From Microcoleus sp036704825 (lineage in GTDB: Bacteria > Cyanobacteriota > Cyanobacteriia > Cyanobacteriales > Microcoleaceae): a DNA stretch of 64,000 bases. Both the position numbers and the translations under genes were made by a program. The stretch lies in NCBI GenBank assembly GCA_036704825.1, contig JAUBSN010000001.1:124001-188000 (forward strand). Reading direction: 5' to 3'. Below are positions 1-9,326 of this stretch, one piece after another. A model generated the notes under the pieces. The model saw nothing but the letters and a program-made list of their open reading frames with translations, was not told the DNA's origin and made no database searches. Position 1 is the first letter of the stretch. Every line of letters starts with the position of its first letter.

Positions 1-261
1 CAACTTTACAGTGACGCAGAGACTCACTTGGAAAAAGCAATTGAATTAGATAACTCCTATCCTATTGCACACTGCTTGCTAGCACAAGTTCTCGAAGCAA
101 AAGGGGATACAATAGCAGCTCTTTCTTGCTGGCAAAAATGCCTGAATTGCTCTGCACAAGACCAACAACAAAAAGGTGTGGCGTGGAAACTTCCAGAATT
201 AAGTATTTGGAAGAGTTTTGCCCGCGATCGCCTCAGCGCTTCGGGCAGAGAAGCTAATTAA
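1..261 (+). CDS. C-terminal end of a TPR protein (partial)
   Basis: The reading frame is open from the first base and stops at 259-261, so only the last 86 residues of a longer protein are seen; the TTG at 28 is internal. The visible part begins with a tetratricopeptide unit (A-x-x-H-L-x-K-A-I-E-L-D followed by P-I-A-H-C-L-L-A) and a second partial helix pair around E-A-K-G-D-T-I-A-A-L. It ends in a tail (W-K-S-F-A-R-D-R-L) of the kind that closes many cyanobacterial TPR proteins. TPRs are protein-interaction scaffolds, so no enzymatic role can be given. What lies N-terminal of the TPRs is outside the window. Confidence 0.75.
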   Translation, partial: QLYSDAETHLEKAIELDNSYPIAHCLLAQVLEAKGDTIAALSCWQKCLNCSAQDQQQKGVAWKLPELSIWKSFARDRLSASGREAN

Positions 262-271
262 TTGAATTACT

Positions 272-339
272 GTAGGGTGCGTCAGTAGTTCTCAGTTTTT
301 CGCTCCTACTTCACCATTTAACTAGCTGACGCACCCTAC
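272..339. repeat. Small inverted-repeat element, GTAGGGTGCGTCAG family
   Basis: Perfect 14-bp inverted repeat: GTAGGGTGCGTCAG at 272-285 and its complement at 326-339, separated by 40 bases. It sits 11 bases after the stop of the TPR gene, so it could also form a terminator-like hairpin. Related but degraded elements occur at 28611-28672 and 29704-29767, which suggests a dispersed MITE-like family. Confidence 0.75.
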
Positions 340-457
340 TGAACGATCGCTAACAATTAAAGTTATTTAGTTCGGAGGAACTATCGGATCGTCCTCTCCT
401 GAACTGCATTTTGTTCTGCGCTCAGCTTGGGCAATTTCCATCAAGAGGTAACTACCA

Positions 458-631
458 ATGGCTGATACTAAACTTGCCTCTATATTGGCAATGATTTCTC
501 CCGCAGCATTGGGAACCACCATTGCTAATAATGTCAGGGGGGTAGATGAAATTATAGGTATCACAGCTCGTTTCTCCGTCAAAGAAAGGGATCGGGGAGA
601 AGCTAGTTGGCCAACTGCGCTCTATTATTAA
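458..631 (+). CDS. Possible small protein, 57 aa
   Basis: ATG at 458 follows a good ribosome binding site (AAGAGGT, 7 bases upstream) and opens a 57-residue frame ending TAA at 629. The product begins M-A-D-T-K-L-A-S-I-L-A-M-I-S-P, has a mildly hydrophobic N-terminal half and a charged stretch (K-E-R-D-R-G-E) before an aromatic end (A-L-Y-Y). I do not recognise the family. A 71-codon frame on the other strand overlaps it but lacks comparable start signals. A second short frame with its own binding site follows after 21 bases, so the two may be one transcript. The gene is real only if the frame is conserved in relatives. Confidence 0.4.
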   Translation: MADTKLASILAMISPAALGTTIANNVRGVDEIIGITARFSVKERDRGEASWPTALYY

Positions 632-652
632 CCAGGGGGTAGGGAGACAATT

Positions 653-760
653 ATGCAAAATTTTCAGAAAAAATTTCCCCTCATCAAGCTGCAAACCTTC
701 TCAGTGCTTGCTTTACGGATTATTGAAATTTCTGAAAATCTTACATTGAGACACAATTAA
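653..760 (+). CDS. Possible small protein, 35 aa
   Basis: ATG at 653 is preceded by AGGGAGA and opens a 35-residue basic frame (M-Q-N-F-Q-K-K-F-P-L-I-K-L) ending TAA at 758. It contains a short amphipathic segment (F-S-V-L-A-L-R-I-I-E-I). It follows the 57-residue candidate after 21 bases. No family is recognised. Its shortness means the frame could occur by chance, and only the binding site speaks for it. Confidence 0.25.
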   Translation: MQNFQKKFPLIKLQTFSVLALRIIEISENLTLRHN

Positions 761-827
761 ATCCTAGGCAGAGTACATCTCTGAGGTAAAATCAAGTCTA
801 ATCCTTTAATTGCTCAGGCATAGTCTC

Positions 828-2606
828 ATGCCAATTCCCAAGCTTAGTGAAGCGACGATCCAGCATAATACCTCTGCCGCATCCCTCAAGCGCGGTGAAA
901 CTTACTATTTAGCCGGTAATGTTACTAGCGCTGTCCTGCGTGGAAATATCGTGCAAGCAATAGTGGAGGGTTCTGAAGTTCAACCTTACCGTATTACGAT
1001 AAACTTTGATGACGCTAATGTGGCATCATCAAATTGCACTTGTGCTTACGATCGCGTTGGGTGGTGTAAACATATTGCTGCTACCCTGTTATTATGTCTG
1101 CGACAACCACAAATAATTGAGCAGCGCCCGACACTGGAACAGTTACTCGATCGCCTAAACGATGTACAAACCCAGCAATTAATACAAAATTTAGTAGAAA
1201 AGGAACCCTCACTCATCGATCCGATCGAACGATACGTTAACTTAATTGCTATTCCTACGCCTCCACAGCAACCTACTAAAGCACCCCGTCCCACCTCCAT
1301 TAATCCTGCTCCCTTTCGACAACAAGTACGACAAATTTTGCGAAATGCTGTGCGTTATTTCGACGAGGGATGGGAGGAAGAAGACCCCATTACAGAAGAA
1401 CTATTAGATGTGATTCAGCAAGCGCAGGAATTGATTGCAGAGGGAGATGGTAACAACGCCTTAGTAATTTTACAAGCCATCACCGAAGCCTGCGTTAAAG
1501 ATTGGGATGACGTAGAAGAATATGGCGCTGAAAGTTCTGATATAGCTAACGCTTTGGATGAAGCTTGGACAGAAGCCATTTTGACGGCTGAACTAACTGC
1601 TGAAGAAGAGATCGATCTCCAGGTGATGTTAGAAGGTTGGCAAGATGAATGGGATTGCGATTTCACCATGAGCTTGAAAGCTTTACGCCAAGGTTGGGAT
1701 GACCCCCTAATTCAACAGGTACTTCAAGGAAATATTACGGGGCAAGAAATAGAAGCTAATGACGCACCAGAATGTGCTAAGAGCTTAGCATTAATTCGCT
1801 TGCAAATCCTCGATCGCCAGGAACGCTATCAAGAATACTTATATTTAGCGCAAGCAGAAAACTGCCCTCAACAATACTTGACGATGTTAAGTCGTTTGGG
1901 GAGAGTAGAAGAAGCAGTGGAAGCTGCTGCTACTCAGATGAAATCAGCGGAAGATGCTTTTGCTCTAGCTCAAAGTTTACAAGCACAGGAAGCTCAAGCT
2001 GAAGCTCTCAAAATTGCTCAAACTGGGTTGAAGTTGTCAGGTAACTGCCTTTATAAACTGGCAATTTGGACGAGTGAGTTGGCTGTTGAATTGGGACAAA
2101 ACGAAGTTGCATTAAATTCTAGAATGCGGGTTTTTGAAATCAAACCATCCTTTGCCGATTATCTTTTAGTGAAGGAGTTTGCAGGAAACAGTTGGTCAAC
2201 TGTGAAAGCAAATTTGTTAGCAACTCTGAGAAGTGATAGAAGTTGGGGAGTTTCTGAAGCACAGGTTGATATTTTTCTCTATGAGGGGCTTATTGAAGAT
2301 GCGATCGCTGTTGCTGATGGCTTGAGTGGCTACGAATCGGCACTGATTCACCGAGTAATGGGGGCTGCGATCGCCCACCGCCCCGATTGGACGATCGCCA
2401 ATGCTTGTCGGCTTGCTGAATCGATTATGGATCGCGGGAAATCAGAGGACTACGATCGTGCAATTAAGTGGTTGGAAAAAGCCCGCGCTGCCTATTTACA
2501 AATGGGGCAAAATCTTCAGTGGTCTGCTTATCGTTCTCAACTTATGCAAGTACACAATCGGAAGCGGAAATTAATGGGGATGCTGAAGAGTCCAGATTTA
2601 GATTGA
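828..2606 (+). CDS. SWIM zinc-finger domain protein
   Basis: A 592-residue protein. The SWIM zinc finger lies at about residues 55-90, with the ligands C70-x-C72-x7-C80-x-H82 (N-C-T-C then W-C-K-H) intact. SWIM domains bind DNA or protein partners. The middle is acidic (many D/E around W-E-E-E-D and D-W-D-D-V-E-E). The C-terminal half is alpha-helical and resembles TPR/solenoid repeats (A-L-A-Q-S-L-Q-A-Q-E-A; E-L-G-Q-N-E-V-A-L), ending in K-W-L-E-K-A-R-A-A-Y, a tail usual in bacterial SWIM proteins. An upstream TTG at 810 is possible, but ATG 828 gives the usual M-P-I-P start. It is convergent with the CHAT gene, with 9 bases between the stop codons. Cellular role unknown. Confidence 0.85.
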   Translation: MPIPKLSEATIQHNTSAASLKRGETYYLAGNVTSAVLRGNIVQAIVEGSEVQPYRITINFDDANVASSNCTCAYDRVGWCKHIAATLLLCLRQPQIIEQRPTLEQLLDRLNDVQTQQLIQNLVEKEPSLIDPIERYVNLIAIPTPPQQPTKAPRPTSINPAPFRQQVRQILRNAVRYFDEGWEEEDPITEELLDVIQQAQELIAEGDGNNALVILQAITEACVKDWDDVEEYGAESSDIANALDEAWTEAILTAELTAEEEIDLQVMLEGWQDEWDCDFTMSLKALRQGWDDPLIQQVLQGNITGQEIEANDAPECAKSLALIRLQILDRQERYQEYLYLAQAENCPQQYLTMLSRLGRVEEAVEAAATQMKSAEDAFALAQSLQAQEAQAEALKIAQTGLKLSGNCLYKLAIWTSELAVELGQNEVALNSRMRVFEIKPSFADYLLVKEFAGNSWSTVKANLLATLRSDRSWGVSEAQVDIFLYEGLIEDAIAVADGLSGYESALIHRVMGAAIAHRPDWTIANACRLAESIMDRGKSEDYDRAIKWLEKARAAYLQMGQNLQWSAYRSQLMQVHNRKRKLMGMLKSPDLD

Positions 2607-2615
2607 GGCTGAATT

Positions 2616-5600
2616 TTACCGTAAACCGGAACAAGTGAAAGCCGCCCAATAAAAAGGGTTAGCAAAAGGGAAATCTAAGCAACTAATTATTTCCAGTCGT
2701 TGCAAAGTTTTGTAATTGCGTGTTGCTGTTTCGGCCCGCTTTTCTTCCTCTTGTAGCCATTGCAGGTAGTCGGGGGAACCTTCAGAATAGGAATTACGCT
2801 GGTTTTCTGCAAACTGGCGATCGCCCTCCGCCTCTTCAAATTTGCGTTCTAATAAATCAGCAAGTTGGCGAGAATAGCAAGCGACAAATTCCGATCCAGA
2901 GAGCGATCGCAAATTTATTTGTGCTTGCTGCAAGGCTTTTAGGCGGCTAATTCCTTGCTGCCGAAGTTTGTGATAAAAAATTGAAAATAAGGCTGTTGCT
3001 AAATCATCTACAGCCCACAGCGTGCTCACAACACTCCGAGCACCCGCACATAAAAAGCCAGTCGATAATGTCAAAATATCATCAGTAATTTCCGTAGTTC
3101 CTAACCCTGTTTCACAACAGGATAAAAACACATCAACTAGATGAGGAAGCCGCCAGCCCGGTGTCATTAACTGCCCCAAAGTAATGCTACCATCTGCCAA
3201 TTCCAGTCTGGATTCTAACGGATTATCAAGGCGAGATTGAGCGTGATGGCTAGAGATAATTCCCTGGACTTCTTGAGACAGTTGCCGATAGTTGCTGACC
3301 GTTGCTTGGCTGCGTCCTCGTAAGTGTTGTTCGTGGCGAATATTATACAGTTTGGCAATTTGTTCACCCTCAAAACTTGCACAGGGTAAATCTTCCGTTG
3401 CATCTTCCACAATACCATACATTAGTCGATCGTTGACAGGTGGACGTTTGTGGCAAAATTCTAAAACTTGACAGCTAGGACTGTAACGAATTAGAAATTT
3501 ATCGCCTAAGTATTGACCATTTTCTAAGGGTAAAGCAGCAAAAGGAATTTGGTGTAGGCAAAGGTGAGGAACAATAATCAGTTCCTCGATATTATTAAGG
3601 TACTGACGAATCAGGTTATCGATTTGCAGGCGGCGGGAAAGTTTCGCTAAAAACTGCGGAATTCGATTTCTCCACTTAGCTTTACATTGTAATTGATCTT
3701 GGGCTGATTTACTTGAATCGCCAGAATCCAAGTAGGGTTTTAGCCAATTTTCATTAATCCATTTTTGTAAGTTTTTTCCTCGTTTTCTGCTTATTTTGTA
3801 CAAATTAAGTTCGGTTTGTCGCAAAACGAATATATATGTATCTTCATCAGTAGTGTAAAAATTAAGTATAGCTGTAGTAGGGCGATCTATGAGTTCTTGG
3901 ATAGCGGTTAAATTAGGGGTACTGACTTGAATTTCGCCCGCTAAAACCGGATCTAAACGTCTTAGTTGTTCCCAAATTTGTTGTTTTTCACTTTCTAAAC
4001 CGTGGATATTTTCACTAATGGCTTCTAAAGCTGCTCTATTGCGTGTACGATCCATATCCATTAGATCCTTAGCTCTAACTGCAATTAACTTCTGCTTTTT
4101 ACTTAATTTATTTAAACCGGAACGTTCGCAATCTATCTGTCGTTGAATTCCTTCAAATTCTGCTAAATATTCTTCTACTTCTGAAGGTATATCTCCATGA
4201 GAGTAAAGGTCATTACTGGCAATTAAATCTACTAAGCGACGAGAGCGAGAACGTTCTACATATTCAAAAGCTTGTTGAAAATTTTTCGTATTAACTAATG
4301 CTTGTACAATATGTTCATAAAGATATATATCTTCTCCTAAAATTTCTTGGCGCCGTCGATCGGTATTAGCCCAAACTCGCAATTGTTCTAAAGCTTCAAT
4401 AGCAAGAGAATACCCTTCAATAGCTTCTATCCATAGTCCTAATTTGAAGGCAATTTGGCCTAAAAATTGTCCCGAAATTAGACAAGGTTGGGGGAAAGCT
4501 TGAGGAGTTCTAACTTTTAATGCTAACTTAAAGTATTGCATTGCTTCGGTAAACTCTTCTAAATTGTGGTAGAGATAACCTAAATTATTTTGTACAGTTG
4601 CCCAATTTTCAGGAAAATCGTTGAGAGTATAAACTTCTAAAGCAGCTTGGTAATAGTCCCTCGCCAGTTTTAGGTTTTCGTCAAAACTTCCTTGAGTGCG
4701 ATCGCTATAAGCATAACCTAAGTTTAATTGCACCATAGCCCAATCTTCAGGAAAATCTTTCTGAGTATAAACTTCCAAAGCTGACTTATAGTAAAAAATA
4801 GCCATTTCTAAATTTTCAACTTCATTTTGAATAGTGCGACTCCTATAGGCATTTCCTAAATTATTTTGGATCATTGCCCAATCTTCAGGGGAAATTTGAC
4901 GGGTATTTACTTGCAAAGCCATTTGATAGTAATTAATAGCTATTTCTAAGTTATTATCCTCATCTCCTAGCTGACGTTCGCTATAAGCACTACCAATATT
5001 ATTTTGCAGCATTGCCCACTGTTCAGGGAAATCTGAACGAGTATATATTAGTAAAGCATTTTCATAACATTTGATAGCACTTTCTAAATTTTGTAAAGAA
5101 TCTCCATAAATTCGTTCACTATGAGCAATTCCTAAATGCTGTTGTGTTTCCGCCCACTGTTCGGGATAATTTTCATAGTTACGAACTTGCAAGGCATTAT
5201 TAAAAGCTTCGATTGCTAATTCTATATTTTCGAGACGGCTACCATATTTGCGATTGAGGTAAGCAATCCCTACATTATTTTGAATCATCGACCATTGTTT
5301 ACGATTAAATGCTTTTTGATATGATTCAACACAGGTAAGATAAAGAACAATAGCTTCTTCTACATTTTCAGCTTGATTCCCTCGAGCATTTCTTAAATAA
5401 AAAGTTCCTAAGTTATTCTTGAGCAAACCCCAAATTTCAGGAAATTGACTATAACAGCAAGCATCTAAAGCAATTTTATAATAGCCGAGAGCTTTCTCAA
5501 GGTTATCAACTCGCTCTCCTTTAACTCTATTTTGATAGCCATAACCTAAATTATTCTGAATTTTCAACCAATTTTCTAAAGAAGTCTCTGGATCGTAAAT

Positions 5601-7376
5601 AGTTAATGCATTTTGAGAAGCAGCAATTGATGCTTCAATATTCTCGGAAAAATCTCCTTTTATTCTCTCTAAATAAGCAACTCCTAAGTTAAGTTGTATC
5701 AGTCCCCAAACTTCTGTAAAACACTCAGAATTATACACTTGTAATCCTAATTCATAATATGCAATTGCCCGTTCCAAGTTATCAGAATATTTCCCCGTTG
5801 TAGAAAGATAATAGGAAAATCCTAAATTATTTTGAGTGTTCGCCCAATTGTCGGGATAGTCCTCACGATTATAAACTTGTAAAGTAGCCTCTATCAAACT
5901 CCTACCTAATTCTATATTCTGTTCTTGACTTCCCTTGAATCTGCTGAGATATGTCGCCCCTAAATCATTATGAATCAAAGCCCATAATTCAGGAAACTCT
6001 TCTTTATTACAACTTTGTAGAGCAGTTTGATAACACTCAATCGCTTTCTCAAGATTATCAGCACGATTTTCTATTTTTTGACGGTAAGCATCTCCCATAC
6101 AAAATTGGATCGTACTCGATTGTTCGGGGAATTCTTCAGGAATATAAACAGTTAAAGCCGCTTGATAACACTCAATTGCTTTTTGGAGATTGTCGTCTCG
6201 ATTCTCTTCAATTATTGTAAGATAAGCATTACCTAAGCTCTCTTGAGTTTCTGCCCACTGTATGGGTAACTCACTATAAGTACGGACTTTTAAGGCATTT
6301 TGAAAAGCGGCGATCGCCCTTTCAATGTTATCTAATTTTTGCCCTTGAATACGATGATAATAAGCTAGACCCAAATTATTTTGAATTCTTGCCCAATCTG
6401 TAGGATTATCCTCTTTTGGATAAACAGCCAAAGCAGCTTGATAATATTTAATTCCTAGTTCTATATTTTCCGATTCATCTCCCTTAACACGGTGGAGATA
6501 AGCCAAACCTAAATCATGCTGAATTTCTGCCCATTTTAAGGGAAGATATTGACAATTACACACTTTTAATGCTAATTCAAAAGCAGCGATCGCCATCTCC
6601 AGATTTTCTTCTAAATCACCTTCAACTCTGTCAAAATAAACTAAACCTAAGCGATGTTGAATTAAACTCCATAATTCCGGTTCATCGGTATCATTACAAC
6701 ATTGTAAAGCTAATTCATAACACTCAATTGCCCTTTCTAAATTCCTGCTACGGTTCCCAGCAAGGCGAACTTGATAAGCAAACCCCAAATGGTTTTGAGT
6801 ACTCAACCAATCCTCGCGGTAATCTTCCCGATCGATTGCAGTCGCTACTTGTTGATATCCCGCGATCGCAATTTCAATATTGTTTACACAATCGCCCAGA
6901 GTAAATTCTTGAATAAGGCTACTAAAAGTTCTAATTACCGTGGCTATATCGTAAGCTTCTTCAGACTCTAATTTAGCTAAAATGTCAGTTGCCCAACTTC
7001 GCAAAAACCAATCAAAATTATCATCTAATTTATCTAAATTTTTCTCTAAAATAGGATACACAACTTCGGCATCTCCTTCACTTGCTTCGATTGCTTCCAA
7101 AACTTCTAGAAAAAAAATTAATAACTCTTCAGAATCAGCTAATTGCAACCGAATTTTCATTAAGTCTTTTATCTTCGCCGCAGCACTCCGCAGCCAGTCA
7201 GATCCCTCTTCATTTCCCTCAATCAATAACTCATCGGCTACCTTCTCCATCACCTCTAATAAACCTTCATTAAGGAGGTGTGAAAAGTCATCCAAAATAT
7301 CTCGTTCTTCACCATCTGGACAGGTAAGTAGTATTTCAATTAGGTGACGGTAAGCAGAGTTGAGCTGTTCTTTCAT
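2616..7376 (-). CDS. CHAT (caspase-like) protease with about 17 TPR-like repeats
   Basis: A 1586-residue protein. Residues about 1-166 are helical and not repeated. Then follow about 17 tandem repeats of 46 residues with the pattern L-E-x-A-I-x-x-Y-x-x-A-L, a loop with P-E-x-W-A, I-Q-N-N-L-G-x-A-Y, and a G-x-x-x-E-N closer. A charged linker follows, then a C-terminal CHAT domain. The likely catalytic dyad is His in G-I-I-S-S-H-H (about residue 1370) and Cys in F-L-S-C-C-E-T-G (about 1420), so it should be an active caspase-like cysteine peptidase. The repeats would sense or bind a partner. It is the last gene of a leftward unit with a sigma-like regulator and a DUF1822 protein, a grouping common in cyanobacteria. 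The 296-base gap before it may hold its own promoter. Confidence 0.9.
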   Translation of the reverse strand: MKEQLNSAYRHLIEILLTCPDGEERDILDDFSHLLNEGLLEVMEKVADELLIEGNEEGSDWLRSAAAKIKDLMKIRLQLADSEELLIFFLEVLEAIEASEGDAEVVYPILEKNLDKLDDNFDWFLRSWATDILAKLESEEAYDIATVIRTFSSLIQEFTLGDCVNNIEIAIAGYQQVATAIDREDYREDWLSTQNHLGFAYQVRLAGNRSRNLERAIECYELALQCCNDTDEPELWSLIQHRLGLVYFDRVEGDLEENLEMAIAAFELALKVCNCQYLPLKWAEIQHDLGLAYLHRVKGDESENIELGIKYYQAALAVYPKEDNPTDWARIQNNLGLAYYHRIQGQKLDNIERAIAAFQNALKVRTYSELPIQWAETQESLGNAYLTIIEENRDDNLQKAIECYQAALTVYIPEEFPEQSSTIQFCMGDAYRQKIENRADNLEKAIECYQTALQSCNKEEFPELWALIHNDLGATYLSRFKGSQEQNIELGRSLIEATLQVYNREDYPDNWANTQNNLGFSYYLSTTGKYSDNLERAIAYYELGLQVYNSECFTEVWGLIQLNLGVAYLERIKGDFSENIEASIAASQNALTIYDPETSLENWLKIQNNLGYGYQNRVKGERVDNLEKALGYYKIALDACCYSQFPEIWGLLKNNLGTFYLRNARGNQAENVEEAIVLYLTCVESYQKAFNRKQWSMIQNNVGIAYLNRKYGSRLENIELAIEAFNNALQVRNYENYPEQWAETQQHLGIAHSERIYGDSLQNLESAIKCYENALLIYTRSDFPEQWAMLQNNIGSAYSERQLGDEDNNLEIAINYYQMALQVNTRQISPEDWAMIQNNLGNAYRSRTIQNEVENLEMAIFYYKSALEVYTQKDFPEDWAMVQLNLGYAYSDRTQGSFDENLKLARDYYQAALEVYTLNDFPENWATVQNNLGYLYHNLEEFTEAMQYFKLALKVRTPQAFPQPCLISGQFLGQIAFKLGLWIEAIEGYSLAIEALEQLRVWANTDRRRQEILGEDIYLYEHIVQALVNTKNFQQAFEYVERSRSRRLVDLIASNDLYSHGDIPSEVEEYLAEFEGIQRQIDCERSGLNKLSKKQKLIAVRAKDLMDMDRTRNRAALEAISENIHGLESEKQQIWEQLRRLDPVLAGEIQVSTPNLTAIQELIDRPTTAILNFYTTDEDTYIFVLRQTELNLYKISRKRGKNLQKWINENWLKPYLDSGDSSKSAQDQLQCKAKWRNRIPQFLAKLSRRLQIDNLIRQYLNNIEELIIVPHLCLHQIPFAALPLENGQYLGDKFLIRYSPSCQVLEFCHKRPPVNDRLMYGIVEDATEDLPCASFEGEQIAKLYNIRHEQHLRGRSQATVSNYRQLSQEVQGIISSHHAQSRLDNPLESRLELADGSITLGQLMTPGWRLPHLVDVFLSCCETGLGTTEITDDILTLSTGFLCAGARSVVSTLWAVDDLATALFSIFYHKLRQQGISRLKALQQAQINLRSLSGSEFVACYSRQLADLLERKFEEAEGDRQFAENQRNSYSEGSPDYLQWLQEEEKRAETATRNYKTLQRLEIISCLDFPFANPFYWAAFTCSGLR

Positions 7377-7672
7377 GTTACATTTTTTGGGTTAATATCA
7401 GTTTTGATTTCATATCAATTCCGGTTGCACGAGTGACACGATATAGAGGAGACGGCAGTGCCGTTTCCCTACCAGGATTAATTTTAGGGACAGGGGACAC
7501 TGCGCTGTGTCGAAAGCTGTGGGTAATATTAATTCCGAGGGTAAGGGATTTGATATCACAGGATTGCAAGTATGTGTATCGTTACAAATATATAGGCAAG
7601 CGAGCATGATACTCGCATTCCTAAAAACGCTTTTTACAAAATGGGGATGTTCTCAGTTTGGTGAAAAAATAT
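7377..7672. other. Intergenic gap between DUF1822 and CHAT genes
   Basis: No convincing gene. It holds a 19-bp sequence, ATATCAATTCCGGTTGCAC at 7412-7430, that recurs exactly at 9327-9345, so the gap has at least partly been filled by repeat sequence. A rightward open frame from 7507 runs into the DUF1822 gene on the other strand and is not credible. Confidence 0.6.
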
Positions 7673-8515
7673 TTAACTTTTTGTTTCAATGCCCCAAATT
7701 CCTGCTAGTTTATTTAGCAGTTTTTGGGCTAATTGTTGGCGGTGTAAATCGGCGGAAATAACTTTTTGTTCGCGACCAATTTCTCCACTCAAAGCCTGTT
7801 TTTCAGGAGAAGACTCAAGTATTTGATGATGAGAATTAATAGGAAGACTAGCGACTAATACATCTGCTCCTGCATACCGCCATTTAATGGGCTTGGTAGT
7901 TCGGTAAATGCGCTCTAATTGAGCGATAATTTCTGAAAAGTTTTGTGTTTCTAAGAGTTGTCGCACTTCTACGGCTACTGGATCGTCACTTCTCAAAAAC
8001 TGATTTCCTAATTCCAGACGATAGAGATGATCGATCAGAGCATCTAAGTTTTGGAGTTGGGCAATCTGGATCTGGCTTGGCAACGGAGAATTATCCAGTG
8101 ATGGGGTAAATCCTAGCAGTTTTCCTGAGTCTAATTTTTCCCCAAATTCAACTATTACATAGCCGATTCTGTCTTCTCTGGCTGCTGGTGGAACTACGAT
8201 CGCACTTTCTCCAAACCAAACCGGGCGGCATTCTAATTTACCCATCCCTGGTAACACCAAATCAGCAATATCCCACTGGGCACGGACGACAGAATGCCAA
8301 CTATCGCCTTGAATTAAATCGGGTTCGTAAGCTTGCCATTTGAGGTAACTACAGACAACATAAACTGCTAAAGTATTCACATAAACTCGTTTGGCAGCCT
8401 CATGCTTTGTCAATTCAGGAGCGAGTTGCAGAGTTTCGGCAGCAAATTTTCGAGCGGTGCGGTGAGCATCAGTACCTAGTGGAACTGTCAATAGCGTTGG
8501 GTTTGTGCTTTGCAT
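7673..8515 (-). CDS. DUF1822 family protein
   Basis: A 280-residue protein matching the cyanobacterial DUF1822 family: an N-terminal T-V-P-L-G segment, a helical region with N-T-L-A-V-Y-V-V-C-S-Y-L-K-W, the W-H-S-V-V-R pattern, then L-E-C-R-P-V in a beta-rich core. No catalytic motif is visible and the family has no proven function. The start is 3 bases after the stop of the sigma-like gene, so the two are almost surely co-transcribed. The C-terminal 45 residues are rich in Gln/Lys and look disordered. By position it may be an accessory or regulator of the CHAT protein; that is inference. Confidence 0.85.
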   Translation of the reverse strand: MQSTNPTLLTVPLGTDAHRTARKFAAETLQLAPELTKHEAAKRVYVNTLAVYVVCSYLKWQAYEPDLIQGDSWHSVVRAQWDIADLVLPGMGKLECRPVWFGESAIVVPPAAREDRIGYVIVEFGEKLDSGKLLGFTPSLDNSPLPSQIQIAQLQNLDALIDHLYRLELGNQFLRSDDPVAVEVRQLLETQNFSEIIAQLERIYRTTKPIKWRYAGADVLVASLPINSHHQILESSPEKQALSGEIGREQKVISADLHRQQLAQKLLNKLAGIWGIETKS

Positions 8516-8518
8516 AAT

Positions 8519-9217
8519 TTAATCCTCTCTTGTGTATCCTAGCTCTAATGCGATCGCTTGGAGCAAGGGGCGACAGTTCCTTTCCCAGTGGGATTTTAGA
8601 GTTTGGTAGTTGATGTTAAATTCTTTGGCGATCGCAGTAAACTTGTCAGGAGTGCTTTTAAACAGCACCTTTAACGTGAGAACTTGACAGTTACACTCTG
8701 GATGATTTTTAGGATGACAGGAGCGAAATTTCCCATCAGGGTCTTCTTGGACGTATTGTTCTAGCTGTTGAATAATATTATGATAATTTTCTTGCTCTAA
8801 CAGTGCGATATAGCCATCCAAACTACAGCGGGTAGGAGTAGAAAAACTTGTTTCTGAAAGCAAATCCAGCAACGCGGTTTCAGTATCTGAGCTTCCTATG
8901 GGGGCATCTAAACTGTAGGTGGGCGGTTCAGAAGGTAACTTCAAATCCTTAATTCGCCACTTTAGGTAACTATTTATCCATTGTCGAAGTCGTGTTGAAA
9001 CATTCGGATCGCTAAGCTTGAAGTTCGAGCAAATGCTCTTGTTCACCCATTCCCAGGTTTTATTTAAGGCTTCTAAATAATCGGGATGTGGCGATCGCAG
9101 TAGTCCGGGAAGTTGCTGAAGTTCGGCGAGCAATCGATTCATCGCTTTGCGCCTTTGGGAGCTGTTTTGGGGGTACTCGCATACCTCCTCAATTAGTTGG
9201 CGCAGCAGTCGATCCAT
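8519..9217 (-). CDS. Sigma-70-like regulator
   Basis: A 232-residue protein. The part at about residues 65-100 (L-R-Q-W-I-N-S-Y-L-K-W-R-I-K-D-L) resembles the region 2 helices of sigma factors, followed by the S-L-D-A-P-I-G linker typical of cyanobacterial sigma-like proteins. The C-terminus (F-T-A-I-A-K-E-F-N-I-N-Y-Q-T-L-K-S-H-W) is a helix-turn-helix like sigma region 4. A cysteine-rich stretch (C-H-P-K-N-H-P-E-C-N-C) lies between them and could bind a metal. It heads the DUF1822/CHAT unit, so it may control that unit. It is not one of the standard group 1-3 sigma factors, and core polymerase binding is not shown. Confidence 0.75.
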   Translation of the reverse strand: MDRLLRQLIEEVCEYPQNSSQRRKAMNRLLAELQQLPGLLRSPHPDYLEALNKTWEWVNKSICSNFKLSDPNVSTRLRQWINSYLKWRIKDLKLPSEPPTYSLDAPIGSSDTETALLDLLSETSFSTPTRCSLDGYIALLEQENYHNIIQQLEQYVQEDPDGKFRSCHPKNHPECNCQVLTLKVLFKSTPDKFTAIAKEFNINYQTLKSHWERNCRPLLQAIALELGYTRED

Positions 9218-9326
9218 AGGTTTTAAATTAATTATTTGACTTTCTCAACTCATTGTGGCACCCCTTGGAGATTGTCCGCTAACCAGAGGATGCTCTGTGT
9301 TCTGGGTCCACCCGAAAGTTAGAGTT

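Noticed and set aside
367..582. Leftward 71-codon frame
   Set aside because: No ribosome binding site, and it overlaps the rightward 57-codon candidate that has one.
5951..7347. Rightward frames opposite the CHAT gene
   Set aside because: They repeat with the period of the CHAT protein repeats, so they are shadows of the other strand.
2616..7376. CHAT-TPR protein as the TPR-CHAT partner of a type III CRISPR system (Craspase-like)
   Set aside because: It is about 37 kb from the III-D operon, belongs with a sigma-like/DUF1822 unit, and its repeats differ from the III-E partner. No gRAMP fusion is present.
7507..7761. Rightward 84-codon frame in the DUF1822-CHAT gap
   Set aside because: It runs through a dispersed repeat and into the DUF1822 gene on the other strand.
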